Shown here: positions 37,101-49,353 of the stretch, piece by piece
Layout: each line of letters opens with the position of its first letter
Position numbering within the stretch: the first letter of the stretch is position 1
Assembly (NCBI RefSeq): GCF_022539505.1
Contig: NC_061510.1
Location: 398,394,249 to 398,458,248 of the forward strand
Origin: Lolium rigidum
Taxonomy: Eukaryota; Streptophyta; Magnoliopsida; Poales; Poaceae
DNA: 64,000 bases
Direction of reading: 5' to 3'
Position numbers and translations under genes: made by a program
The notes under the pieces: model-generated
What the model was told of the DNA's origin: nothing
The model's input: the letters and a program-made list of their open reading frames with translations, nothing else
Databases searched by the model: none

Positions 37101-37142
37101 GCCCCACGGTGGGCGCCATAACTCGCCCCACGGTGGGCGCCA
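37101..37142 (-). other. Primer binding site, present twice
   Basis: The minus strand next to the 5' LTR reads TGGCGCCCACCGTGGGGC (37142 to 37125), typical of RIRE2-type elements. The same 18 bases occur again at 37118 to 37101, a 24-base offset. The tRNA partner is not determined from the window. Confidence 0.75.
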
Positions 37143-37144
37143 AC

Positions 37145-37703
37145 TGTCGTTGCCTAATCGACGGTACCTCGGAGGAGGGATCCTCACGAGGGGGAGAAGA
37201 AGTAGGGGCCATAGGGCGGAGTGCACACGGGACGGTGGTACGCGAGTTACCCAGCTTCGGAACACCTGCACGATGACAGGGCCTACTGCTGCTTGTCTGG
37301 AATTATGTGGGCGCTTTCGCGTTGTTACAATGAGTTGTGGTTGTGCCTCTAGGGCTCCCGGGATCCGGCTTATAAAGGCGCACGGATCTAGGGTTTACAT
37401 GGAGAGTCCTAGCCGGAATACAAGTTGCCTAACTACGGTACAATGTCTTGCCGTGTACGTCAAGGATCCGCCTTCCTCCAAGTACGTGCTTGGATCCGGA
37501 TACTTCATGGGCCGTCACGGATCCGGCCTCCTTCGTAGGTCGGTAGAGATCCGGCTTCCGGTTCTGGGCTGGACTTCATCCTTCAGGATCTACAGCAACT
37601 GGGCCGCCCGATGGGCCACATGCCTCACCACCATCTATGGGCCACCCGGGCTTGCCGGATCTAGGCCATGCCGTTGATATACCCATAAAGTATACCCACA
37701 ACA
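37145..37703 (-). repeat. 5' LTR of the Tat-lineage Gypsy element
   Basis: Same ends as the 3' LTR, 559 bp. Differences from the 3' LTR counted by eye: four substitutions and two single-base gaps, about 99.3 percent identity over ungapped positions. Confidence 0.95.
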
Positions 37704-37708
37704 CCTCC

Positions 37709-38189
37709 CTTGCTAAAAACCTCTTTTGTAGTCTGAGTATTGTGAGCAGAGGTGGTTTGGGTCCAGCCGTTGCGAGTGGTTGGTCATTGTGGCGGGTATT
37801 TTTTTTCTTTTTCATTATCTTTTCTTGGACTACAATAGGGCGCGGAAAATTAGGGCGCTGCCACCAATGGCCATTTGACACGTGGCATCAAAGCTTTTTG
37901 AAAAAAAATAGGAAAGTTGACATCTGGTTCAAGAAATTGGACGGATCTTTTTCCATCGCGAGCAGACCAAATTTCCCACGTTCCCGCGATAAGATTTTCC
38001 TCTTTTTGTTGTTATATATGTACCTTTTATATGTCTTTACCAGTTCTTAACATTATGTTGGTACAGAGATGAGTATAATTGATTGATATAAGATGTATTT
38101 CAAAACAGAGAGAGCATATGTTCTCATGTTCCCAAAAACTACTCCCTCTCGTATTGATATAATCATGTTGTCCATTAGAAAGGTATACT
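37709..38189. other. Intergenic DNA right of the Gypsy insertion
   Basis: Continuation of the DNA left of 23418. It has a T-rich tract near 37800 and no recognisable gene. The A/T-rich part near 38080-38190 leads into the partial gene copy. Confidence 0.45.
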
Positions 38190-38584
38190 TGCACACCATT
38201 GATACAAGAACAGGCCACCAGGGAGCTGCGGCCTAGACGACGGAAACTAGAGGCACAAGATGGACGATGGAAAAAAAAAACTGCATCCAACAAATGGGAA
38301 TGAACCTCACTGGAACATTTCGCATTGTTACCTTGGATTTGGCCGGTTCTTGACCGTCGAACCACTTCCTGGCGAAGGACTTGTGACAGGAGACCTGCGC
38401 GTTCGTTCAGAGACTAGATGGAATTAGCCACCAAAATCGATCAATGACGGACAGCACATCGCATAGATGGCTAGATTAATGAACTGAACACGTAGCTTGC
38501 TCTTGCTCTTCTTGTTGCTCTCCCGGCCCCATCATTATCTCAGAGCACAACCGCCTCTCTCCTGAAGCAGCAGAAGAACCCGAT

Positions 38585-38621
<37 letters not shown>

Positions 38622-38640
38622 CCGATGGTGCCCTTGACGC
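38190..38640 (-). pseudogene. Partial copy of the 5-phosphatase gene start (exons 1-2)
   Basis: The minus strand contains a diverged copy of exon 1 (two adjacent ATGs at 38535-38530, then AGCAACAAGAAGAGCAAGAGCAAG) and of exon 2 (about 38333-38394, with GTCTCCTG-like start and KWF-like core), plus homologous flanking intron and upstream DNA. The exon-2 copy has a deletion of roughly 45 bases, the exon-1 splice donor is changed (CT in place of GT), and nothing of the later exons is present, so it cannot make the enzyme. The intron between the two copies is only about 110 bases and lacks the 1.6-kb TIR element found in the intact gene. Same orientation as the intact gene, about 17 kb upstream of it. 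Confidence 0.75.
38574..38629. repeat. Poly(A) tract flanked by a 12-14-bp direct repeat
   Basis: Thirty consecutive A residues (38588-38617) are flanked by identical copies of AAGAACCCGATGGT (38574-38587 and 38616-38629, the second sharing two As). The first copy is the native sequence of the partial 5-phosphatase copy. This is the mark of target-primed reverse transcription in which only the poly(A) tail was inserted. Confidence 0.85.
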
Positions 38641-39126
38641 TGACAGGACCGGTCCCACGTACCGCACGGGCTCCGTTAATTACATGGTCACGCCACACAA
38701 AGGTCTTCTCTCTGAATTTTCTTCACGTCTCGTCTAAACGATCTGTTTATCTCTGTCGACGGGTCTTCCCTGAAATTTCTTTCACCAGCCTGGAATGTGA
38801 TTTTGGGTGATTTCTGACAGCAACGGAGAATACGAAATTCCACAATACATTCACCAGAACCAAGAAGGCCGTCAGCCCGTCACGTCTCATGTCATTTGAC
38901 TTGCGAATAGTATCAGCAGTGAAACCTTCCAGACTATGCTGACCAAAACTTGCCCGCGCGCGTGCGCACAGAACGTTACTCTAAACGAAAATCTTGGCCG
39001 GACTGGTCAGAGTACTCACCATGCACGGTGGCTGACATCGACTTGGTATCGACATGGTTACGCACGAAAAAGAAGGCATGAGTACGTGAAATTAATTAAT
39101 TCGCTTTTATTGGAGCAAAGCAAGTA

Positions 39127-39386
39127 CTCCCTCCTTGCTATTTACTTCGCGTTCTAGATTATGTCAAAATCAAACTTTATCAAATTTGAGAAACAAACAT
39201 AGAAAACAATATCAACAACCATGGTACCGAATGCATACAATATGAACATATAGCTTATGGCGATTCTAGAACTATAGATTTTACATTATGGATGTCGGTA
39301 TTTGCTTTCCCTAAGTATTTAATCAAACAATACAACGCTTGATGTTGACTAAATCCAGAACATGAATTAATTGTGAACGGAGGAAG
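39127..39386. mobile_element. Stowaway-type MITE (Tc1/Mariner)
   Basis: The 260-bp AT-rich segment starts CTCCCTCC and ends GGAGGAAG, with TA on both sides (39125-39126 and 39387-39388). CTCCCTCCG-type ends with TA target duplication define grass Stowaway MITEs. The termini match imperfectly, so it is an older copy. Confidence 0.75.
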
Positions 39387-39570
39387 TAGCGCCCTTGGTA
39401 AATGGAGTGGCTACCATCACATTTGTGGTCAAATTCTCCATATATCTATATCGTTTGTATCATAAATGAATTTGTCCACGTCACCTATCAGCTATCACCG
39501 ATGTCCCATTGAGCATGAACTTGAGTTTTTTCTGACGGCTCAGGCCCACAAATCATGCTGCATACTTTAG

Positions 39571-40300
39571 CCCGACTAATCACTAATCGGTTCGAGACCT
39601 AACCGTGTCGAATACCTCTAATCGGTTGCGCTAATACTTTAGCCCGACTAATCACTCTCACAGTTTGGTTAATAGGTATATTCCTGATTAACTACTAACT
39701 TGGGTCAAAAAGGTTACACTTTTTTTTAATGCAGATCGCCCGTGCAGCTGCTATCCTGCCAAAATCAAATAGGCTTGTGAACCTCCTGCTCGATTCCATC
39801 CTCCAAGAGCTTGATTCCCCCCTTCGCCGGCCAGTTCCTCGCCGCTGCCGAATATACCTAGATACATGAGCTCGACCGCTTTGAGGATCTTGTCCAGGAG
39901 CTCGAGGATATCTCTAATAGGGTAGTCGGTTGAGGTGCAAGAGAGGTTCTACCGTGGGGTAGGTGGTGTGAAAAGGGAAACTTCATAGGTTAAAGAGGAG
40001 GAGAAGTAGAATGGGGGAACGTGATGGCGGCTGGTGGCTCATGAGTCGCTCGTGACTTTGAAGATTAGGTTAGGGAGGAGAAGGAGTACACGTTTTAATG
40101 GGCTTTGGGGCTCTAGAGAAGTAGGATTAGGCATATAGAGGCCTATATATCATTTATTTCCTTCTTATATACACGTATTTTAAGTGTTAATTTGTGTAGG
40201 TTGCACCGATTAATAGACGACCGATTAAATCAGTCAATCGTCTGAATTTCGATTAATCTCTACTCTTAAGCGGACGGAGCAGCAAACGATTACCGATTTA
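39571..40300. repeat. Diverged noncoding repeat, copy 2
   Basis: Same motif order and orientation as 7743-8408 (CTAATCGGTTG, GAGCTCGACC, GCTCTAGAGAAGTAGG, TTATATACACGT, GATTAATC). It is slightly longer and about 75-80 percent similar by eye in the best blocks. No coding frame. Confidence 0.6.
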
Positions 40301-42700
40301 CTCACAGTTGGTCCCAATTGGAATTTTCAATGAAGGTTCCAATTCCATGAGAACCAAACACGTTGGATATGTAATCTTTATTGAATTCCAAGATTCTAGC
40401 ACGAAATGATGGCTGCCAAACAATCTCTGGGAAATTTTTAAGCTCTTAATGCTCCTATGTTCAAAACATACAGCTCGTGTCTATGATTCTTTGTAAGGAT
40501 AGTCCTATACCTTGAAATAGTCTTATGTTCAATACATATAAATAATTACATATCAACTTTCCATGCCTCTCCACAAAATAATTTGTTGTTGCAAATAAAG
40601 GATTTATTTAGAACCTCGAGCAATACTGTAATTTTTCCTCCTTTTCTTAGTTTCAGAAAAAATGAATGCCAGACAATGTTTTCCAATACTAAAAGGAAAT
40701 AGTTGTGAGGATGGTATAGATTTCAAAAAGTAATATTTGTTAGAAACAAACATCTCAAAGCTAAACTATAGTATTTATATTTTTGTAAACCAAAGTATAC
40801 CAAGATTATTTATTAAATATAATGCTGTCAAATGTACCCTAAGTTTAGAAATTTAAAGGTTTTAAATGGTCCTATGTTCTTGCAACTCATATGTGACTCT
40901 TTCTAGATTTTTTGAATACTTACAAATGTGTATTTTGCAAGCTTTAATATGTACATTTGTTTAGAATGTTATTTTCTGACGAGATGCACTAGTTTTGTTT
41001 GTTTGGAAAAACATTAAACGAAAAATGCTACCACCAAACAAGTTTGGATTATATATTTTTATACATGTTACAAATTGTGACAATTGGAGACCAAGTACGA
41101 AACATGCAATCGCACATTACCAACTGCTGAAACCCTATAAATACAAAAATCATGATCCGTTGCAAATAAAATACTTAGAAGCACACATAACTATTGATCG
41201 AGAGCGAAAGGATGGGATACGAGGGAAACCACTTGTTGACATCTCATACGTTTTATAAATTCGTATATTTACACCAATGTTAAGATACTTGTAGGACCCT
41301 TGCCCTAGAAAACACTCCACAAATATATTTAGATATCAAGTAATTATGGATATCAACACACATACCACAATATTATTTATAAAGTGTGCCAGATTATTTT
41401 GTGGAGACGTGGGTGTTTCACTTTGCTTCGGTATAGGCTAAAAAGTTGTAGGTGAAAATGTATTCTCTTCAATGTTGCAAATTAAATCTTGTAAATACAT
41501 CATATCATACAATATATTTGAGAAATTGCATGGTCATTTATTTTTTGTAGTCTAAAACTGTATCGACTAAGACAACATACATATTGATATATTAAGAAAT
41601 AATAGAATGAGATATGAAAAGGTACAAAAGTTTGGTACAAACTAGTGACCGGATAAACCTCCTGCTTGTATTGTGCTAATAAGCGTATGAAAAGTAACCA
41701 AACATTCTGTACTTGCATCAGTGGATCTACTATCTAACCACTGAGTGTGCCAAGTTTAACAACTATTCATATTAGCCTTGTTGTACTTCCATTTAGCTAG
41801 GATTATATGTTGTGATTCAGTAGTTCAGTGTTTTAGCCACACATCTATGTTAATTTAGCATTTTTGTACATGACAAATTAGAGGATTAGTCCAAATAGTA
41901 ACCCTCAACATTGAACAAAAAGCTGATGGAAATGGGACTGACCACGTCTCCCTATATGCAACACATCGGAGCTCTCCCTGTCGTTTCAGCAAACTTTGAG
42001 GTTGCGGTGGCAGCCTTCGCAACTCATCAGTGACATCATGCGGGAGGGGAGCAAGAGGGAGAGCAAGAAGGAGACGACAGAAACGATAAAACGACTATAT
42101 TTATACCAGAAAGTTAATGTCGTTGGATAACACCGTGTCGAGTGCAAGGTGTGTGCTTGAGTTGTTTGAAAAAACTTTATCTACGCTCAACGAACGGTTA
42201 GTGTTTCAAGATAATAAATGCAGAGCGGTATATGTATGTTACGGAATGTTATTCATTTTTTTGTAGACGGAGATGCGACTCGTCCTTATACGTGTACGTG
42301 TCGGATACGGTCCAGTGCGTGTGTGAGAGTTTGACGGAGTGAGTACTCCCATGGTAAGGACAGGCGGACGTACGTGGAGACCAAACTAGGCCATGCCCCC
42401 CCCCCCCCCCAAAATTGCAAATTTACCAATACTCATACTAATCCAGCCCATGAGCTCATGAAACAACACACAGAAACGGCTTGTCTCACAAGAAGCTCGT
42501 GCTCTTCTCGATTCCACCAGAGACTAGGCGCTGGACGGTGGTGGCAGCGGGCGGCGACGGGCGGCGTGCGGCCGGACCGGCGAAGGCTGGTGGCCTGGTG
42601 GGGATCCTCCCGTGAACAAATGCTCCCGTGACCGGTGCGGTGAGTAGCAACAGGATCCGGCCCCCATCTTTAGTTTTGTGTTCGATTTTGCTGTTCAATT
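40301..42700. other. AT-rich intergenic DNA
   Basis: About 2.4 kb of AT-rich sequence with only short frames (for example 40995-41258, 87 codons, nothing recognised). A run of 15 C residues lies at 42396-42410. No repeat ends found. Confidence 0.5.
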
Positions 42701-42760
42701 CTAAAATTTGCATATAAACTCATGAAATTAAACATAGATCATAAAATTGTTGTTTAGTGA

Positions 42761-43107
42761 TTGTTTTATGCACATGTAGTGAGGAGCCCATGGTTAAGGA
42801 GGCAAAAATTGATTCCTTTTTCAAAATTGATTCCTTTTTTTCGAGTTCTTGAGTTTTGTGCAAACCATTCCATTGAAATTCCGGATTTTGAGGAAACTTA
42901 TATTCTACGCGGTGGTCGTGATCGTCACCAACCTGATTGTTTCACTAAGGAGCATTATTTTTGATTGGAAGTATTCTGTGCAACAATTGATACTCAACTC
43001 CAGGAACTAGAATTCTGGTTCAATGAGAAGGTAATGGATCTTCTATCCACTAGTTCTACTTTGATCCCTGCAAATAAATTTAGAGCTTTCAAGGCTGATG
43101 ATATCTA
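42761..43107 (+). pseudogene. hAT/TTF-type zinc-finger protein fragment, part 1
   Basis: One reading frame from 42761 contains VLEFCANHSIEIPDFEETYI and, after an in-frame TGA at 42962, EVFCATIDTQLQELEFWFNE and MDLLSTSSTLIPANKFRAFK. This resembles the region before the dimerisation domain of hAT-derived TTF-type / MYM-type zinc-finger proteins common in grasses. The frame is cut at 43107 by the LINE poly(A) tail and resumes at 53871. The in-frame stop shows it was already dead or died early. Assignment is from recalled family pattern. Confidence 0.7.
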
Positions 43108-43539
43108 TTTTTTTTCGAAATGGGAGCTTCACCCCGGCTTCTGCATCAATTGATGCACACATCCGTTTTATTGCATAGTTTAACATTCAGAGGTTATACA
43201 ACTCAAGGGTCACACAAAGTGTACACAAATATTAACCAGTGGAAAACAAAAAGGAAAAGACTCTTATGCATGTTGCAATCTCTTAGTAGGCTGCCAGCCA
43301 CCCTGGTTGTAGATATCGTGAGCAACTGTCTCCAGATGGTTGCATCCAGAATCCATATGCGCACATTGAGCCTCCGGTAGTAGGTATGACCATTCGTGGA
43401 TCCAGTGCTTAACCATACGGATAACATGTAAGAAATTAGCATTTGATCTTCTGTTAAAGACAATATCATTGCGACAATTCCATATAGCCCACATCAAGGC
43501 ACAAATACCCGTTCGGATTTGTCCTTTAGATATTTTATC

Positions 43540-45319
43540 TGTAGGATAACGTTGCATAGAAAACAAAAAATTTCCTACCGCGAACACGCAATCCAAGCCA
43601 AGATGCAATCTAGAAGACGGTAGCAACGATGGGGTATCGAGTCTCACCCTTGAAGAGATTCCAAAGCCTACAAGATGAGGCTCTTGTTGCTGCGGTAGAC
43701 GTTCACTTGCCGCTTGCAAAAGCGCGTAGAAGATCTTGATCACGATCGGTTCCGGCGCCACGAACGGGCAGCACCTCCGTACTCGGTCACACGTTCGGTT
43801 GTTGATGAAGACGACGTCCACCTCCCGTTCCGGCGGGCAGCGGAAGTAGTAGCTCCTCTTGAATCCGACGGCACGACGGCGTGGTGTCGGTGGCGGTGGA
43901 GAACTCCGGCGGAGCTTCGCTAAAGCAAGCGGGAGCTATGGAGGAGAGGGGGCGGCTAGGGTTTGGGAGGGGGTGGCCGGCCACTCAAGGGGGCGGACAG
44001 GTTGTGGTCTTGGGGTGGCCGGCCCCCTCCCTTGGCCCCTCATTATATAGGTGGATCCCCAAGAGTTGGTCTCCAAGTCTTCGAATAAGACCCGAACCAA
44101 AACCTTCCAAAAGAGGGAAACCTAGCCAAGCTAGGACTCCCACCAAAGGTGGGAGTTCCACCTCCCATATGGGGGGGTGGCCGGCCCCCTAAGGGGAGTC
44201 CACTTGGGACTCCTCCCCCACTAGGGTTGGCCGGCCATGGAGGTGGAGTCCCATGTGGACTCCACCTTCCTTGGTGGTTTCTTCCGGAATTTTCTAGAAC
44301 CTTCTAGAACCTTCCATAGAACCTTCCGCGACATTTTAATACACATAAAATGACATCCTATATATGAATCTTATTCTCCGGACCATTCGGAACTCCTCGT
44401 GATGTCCGGGATCTCATCCGGGACTCCGAACAAATATTCGAACTCCATTCCATATTCAAGTACTACCATTTCAACATCCAACTTTAAGTGTGTCACCCTA
44501 CGGTTCGTGAACTATGCGGACATGGTTGAGTACTCACTTCGACCAATAACCAATAGCGGGATCTGGAGATCCATAATGGCTCCCACATATTCAACGATGA
44601 CTTTAGTGATCGAATGAACCATTCACATACAATACCAATTCCCTTTCTCTCGCGATATTTTACTTGTCCAGAGGTTTGATCTTCGGTATCACTCTATACC
44701 TTGTTCAACCTCGTCTCTCGACAAGTACTCTTTACTCGATACCGTGGTATGTGGTCTCTTATGAACTTATTCATATGCTTGCAAGACATTAGACGACATT
44801 CCACCGAGAGGGCCCGAGTATATCTATCCGTCATCGGGATGGACAAATCCCACTTGTTGATCCATATGCCTCAAATCATACTTTCCGGATACTTAATCCC
44901 ACCTTTATAGCCACCCATTTACGCGGTGGTGTTTGATGTAATCAAAGTACCTTTCCGGTATAAGTGATTTATATGATCTCATGGTCATAAGGACTAGGTA
45001 ACTATGTATCGAAAGCTTATAGCAAATAACTTAATGACGAGATCTTATGCTACGCTTAATTGGGTGTGTCCATTACATCATTCATACAATGATATAACCT
45101 TGTTATTAATAACATCCAATGTTCATGATTATGAAACTAATCATCCATTAATCAACAAGCTAGTTAAGAGGCATACTAGGGACTCTTTGTTGTTTACATA
45201 TCACACATGTATTAATGTTTCGGTTAATACAATTATAGCATGGTATATAAACATTTATCATAAACATAAAGATATATAATAACCACTTTTATTATTGCCT
45301 CTTGGGCATATCTCCAACG
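43540..45319 (-). repeat. 3' LTR of Copia element B
   Basis: On the minus strand it starts at 45319 with CGTTGGAGATATGCCC, where the canonical first base T is changed to C, and ends CCTACA at 43540. The purine tract GTGGGAGAT lies just upstream (45320-45328). Confidence 0.95.
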
Positions 45320-45328
45320 ATCTCCCAC
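45320..45328 (-). other. Polypurine tract of Copia element B
   Basis: GTGGGAGAT on the minus strand directly precedes the 3' LTR, the usual second-strand primer of BARE-like elements. Confidence 0.8.
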
Positions 45329-45352
45329 TTGCACTAGAGTCAATAATCTAGA

Positions 45353-48300
45353 TTACATTGTAAGGAACCTAACACCCATGGCATTCTGGTGTTGGTCATG
45401 CTTTGCCCTAGGGAGAGCTTTAGTCAACGGATCTGCTACATTCGGATCGGTGTGTACTTTGCAAATCTTTACTTCTCCATCTTCGATGTACTCGCGAATC
45501 GAGTGGTAACGCGACTTGATATGCTTCGGCCTCTTGTGTGACCTTGGTTCTTGTGCATTGGCGATGGCACCCATGTTGTCACGGTATATGACTAGTGGGT
45601 CCAATGCACTAGGAACCACACCGAGCTCTACAATGAACCTCTTCATCCATACCGCTTCGATGAAGCCTGCGAAGCCGCTATGTACTCCGATTCTGTTGAA
45701 GACTTCGCCACCGTGCATCGCTTCGAGCTTGCCCGACTTCTTGCAGCACCATTCAATATAAACACGTACCCGGATTGTGACTTAGAGTCATCGGGATCGG
45801 TGTTCCAACTTGCATCGGTGTAACTTGTTACAACGAGCTCTTGGTCACCTCCATAACAAAGAAACATATCCTTAGTTCTTTTCAAGTATTTCGAGGATAT
45901 TCTTGACCGCTGTCCGAGTGCTCCATTCCTGGATCACTTTGATATCTCGCTAGTCAAACTAACGGCATGCGCTATATCCGGTCTTGTACATAGCATGGCA
46001 TACATAATAGAGCCTCATCGCCGAAGCATAGGGATCCGACTCATCCTTTCTCTTTCTTCTGCCGTAGCCGGTCCTTGAGTCTTACTCAAGACTTTGCCCA
46101 GTAACATAGGTAAAAACCCTTTCTTACTTTCGTCCATTCTAAACTTCTTTAGAATGTTGTCCAGGTATGTACTCTGTGATAGCCCTATTAGGCGTCTTGA
46201 TCTATCTCTATAAATCTTGATGCCTAATATATACGATGCTTCACCAAGGTCTTTCATTGAAAAACTGTTATTCAAATAACCTTTTACACTTGCTTAATAG
46301 TTCTATATCATTCCCAATCAATAATATGTCATCTACATATAATATCGGGAATGCTACTGAGCTCCCACTCACTTTCTTGTAAATACGAGGCCTCTCCATG
46401 ACACTTCGTATAAACCCGAAGTCTTTGATCATCTTATCAAAGCGTCGGTTCCAACTTCTTGATGCTTGCTTCGGTCCATAGATTGAACGCTGAAGTTTGC
46501 ATACTTTGTCGGCATTTTTAGGATCGACAAAACCTTTGGGTTGTACCATATACAACTCTTCCTCAATGTCTCCATTAAGGAACGCCGTTTTGACATCCAT
46601 CCGCCAAATCTCATAATCGAAAAATGCAGCTATTGCTAACAAAATCCTCACAGATTTTAGCTTCGCTACGGGTGAGAAAGTCTCATCGTAGTCAACTCCT
46701 TGAATTTGTCGGAAACCCTTTGCGACAAGTCGAGCTTTATAGACGAGTAATATTACCATCGGCATCTGTTTTTCTCTTGAAGATCCATTTATTCTCGACG
46801 AGCCTTTCGGCTATCGGGTAAGTCTACCAAAGTCCATACTTTGTTATCATACATGGATCCCATTTCGGATTTCATGGCTTCTTGCCATTTGTTGGAATGC
46901 GGGCTCATCATTGCTTCTTCATACGTCGCGGGGTCCTCATCATTGTTATCCACAATCATGACATTTAGACAAGGATCATACCAATCGGGAGCGGCACGTT
47001 CCCTTGTCGATCTGCGAGGTTCGATGAGTTTCCTCGTTCGAAGTTTCATGATCATTATCATTAGCTTCCTCTCGTTGCCGGTGTAGGCGGTACAGGTACA
47101 ACTTCCGTCATTGCGCTACTCCGATCAACGAGTATAGATTCATTAATCTCATCGAGTTCTACTTTTCTTCCGAGTCACTTCTTTAGTGAGAAATTCTTTC
47201 TCAAGAAAGGTTCCGTTCTTAGCAACAAAGATTTTGCCTTCGGATCCGTGATAGAAAGTGTACCCTATAGTTTCCTTAGGGTATCCTATGAAGATGCATT
47301 TCTCCGCTTTGGGTTCTAGCTTGTCCGGTTGTAACTTTTTTACATAGGCTTCGCAACCCCAAACTTTAAGGAACGACGACTTAGGTTTCTTATTAAACCA
47401 TAATTCATACGGTGTCGTTTCTACGGATTTTGATGGTGCTCTATTTAAAGTGAATGCGGTCTGTCTCTAATGCATAACTCCAAAATGATAACGGCAAATC
47501 GGTAAGAGACATCATAGAACGAACCATATCTAAGAGAGTTCGATTACGACGTTCGGACACACTTGTTTCGTTGTGGTGTTCCCGGCGGTGTCAATTGTGA
47601 AAGTATTCCGCATTTCTTTAAATGCATGCCAAACTCATAACTCAGATATTCACCTCCACGATCAGATCGAAGAAATTTAATCTTCTTGTTACGTTGATTT
47701 TCTACTTCACTTTGGAATTCCTTAAACTTCTCAAAAGTTTCGGATTTATGTTTCATGAAATAGATATACCCATATCTACTCAGATCATCTGTGAAGGTTA
47801 GAACATAACGATAACCACCGCGCGATGCTACGCTCATTGGTCCGCACACATCGGTATGTATGATTTCCAATAAGTCGATAGCTCGCTCCATCATACCGAG
47901 AAAATGGAGTCTTAGTCATTTTTCCCATTAGACATGCTTCGCATCTATCAAGTGACTCAAAGTCAAGTGATTCAAGTAATCCATCGGTATGGAGTTTCTT
48001 CATGCGTTTCACTCCAATATGACCAAGACGACGATTGCCACATATAAGTAGAATTATCATTCAATTTAATTCGTTTAGCATCAATGTTATGTATATGCGT
48101 ATCACTACTATCGAGATCTAACGAAATAAGCCATTCTTTTTAGGTGCTCGACCATAAAAGATATTATTCATAAAAATAGAACAACCATTATTCTCGGACT
48201 TGAATGAATAACCGTCTTGCATTAAACAAGATCCGGATATAATGTTCATGCTCAACGCGGGTACAAAATAACAATTATTTAGGCTTAAAACTAATCCCGA

Positions 48301-49353
48301 AGGTAGATGTAGAGGAAGTGTGCCGACGGCGATCACATCGACATTGGATCCATTTCCAACGCGCATCGTCACTTCATCTTTCGGTAGTCTTCGTTTATTC
48401 TTTAGTTCCTGTTTCGAGTTACAAATATGAGCAACCGAACCGAGTATCAAATACCCGAGTACTAGAACGAGAACCGAGTGAGATAAACATCTATAACATG
48501 TATATCGAGATATACCTTCTTTCTTCTTCTTGACAAGGCCGCTCTTCGGATCCGCCAAATACTTGGAGCAATTACGCTTCCGGTGTCCCTTCTCCTTGCC
48601 AGTAATAGCACTCGGCATCAGGCTTAGGGCCGTTCTTAGGTTTCATAGGAGGCGTGGCAGCTTTCTTGCCACCCTTCTTGAATTTTCCCTTAGACTTGCC
48701 CTGTTTCTTGAAACTGGTGGTCTTGTTGACCATCAACACTTGGTGCTCTTTCTTGATCTCATTCTCAGCAGCTTTTAGCATGCCAAAGAGTTCAGGTAAC
48801 TCCTTGTTCATGTTCTGCATATTGTATTTCATCACAAAGTTCTTGTAACTTGGTGGCAGTGATTGAAGGACACGATTAATTCCCGATCCGTTAGGAATCA
48901 CTATTCCCAAGTCACCGAGTTTCTTCGCATGCTCGGTCATGGCGAGCATGTGCTCACTAATGGAGCTGCCTTCTTCCATCATACAGCTCGAAGAAATGTT
49001 TCGATGCTTCATAGCATTCCACGGCCGCATGAGTCTCAAAAATAGCTTTCGGCTCATTCATCAACTCATGAGGATCGTGGTGCTCAAAACGTTTTTGAAG
49101 ATCGGATTCCGGACCGCACGAGGATGGCACACCGAACTTGAGAGTACCGAGTTTTCCGAGTCTCGTAAACAGCGTTTACTTCATCGGTTTCGGTTTCTGC
49201 GGGAGGGGCACCGAGCGGTGCATCAAGCACATATTGCAGATTTCCGCCAGAGAGGAAAATCCTCACATGACGGAACCGATCGGTGAAGTTGCTACCGTTG
49301 CTCTTAAGCTTTTCTTTCTCTAGGAACTAGTTAAAATTGATTGGGGACGCCAT
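45353..49353 (-). pseudogene. Decayed gag-pol of Copia element B
   Basis: The probable gag start is ATG at 49353 (MASPINFN then stop). Domains in order: gag core (48572-49057, LPPSYKNFVMKYNMQNMNKE), a damaged zinc knuckle (about 48570-48620, GHRKRNC), protease region (TGSVAHICNSKQ near 48425 and NNCYFVPALSMNIISGSCL), pre-integrase (47785-48060, RLGHIGVKRMKKL, CEACLMGKMTKTPF), integrase core (47544-47894, IHTDVCGPMSVASRGGYRYV, SDRGGEY, PPGTPQRN), RT (46268-46765, [40 protein letters not shown], active-site YVDDI) and RNase H (45353-45885, SYTDASWNTDPDD, YRDNMGAIANAQEP). More than eight frame changes and several stops separate them, so no polyprotein can be made. Confidence 0.93.

Larger units (their letters stand above)
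23423..37703 (-). mobile_element. Complete Gypsy retrotransposon, Tat lineage, 14.3 kb
   Basis: Two LTRs (561 and 559 bp) bound the element, flanked by the perfect 5-bp duplication CCTCC (23418-23422 and 37704-37708). Transcription order on the minus strand is 5' LTR, primer site, gag, protease, reverse transcriptase, RNase H, second (archaeal-type) RNase H, integrase, a long 3' part with an antisense gene, 3' LTR. The double RNase H and the antisense gene between pol and 3' LTR are marks of the Tat lineage (RIRE2, Grande, cinful relatives). The two LTRs differ by four substitutions and two one-base indels, so insertion is recent, yet gag-pol is full of frameshifts. A 1086-bp CACTA element is nested at 30574-31659. 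Confidence 0.95.

Noticed and set aside
42396..42410. 15-C run (and a 10-C run at 53731-53740) as a regulatory or G-quadruplex motif
   Set aside because: Single homopolymers without repeated G-tracts; more likely slippage or assembly artefact.
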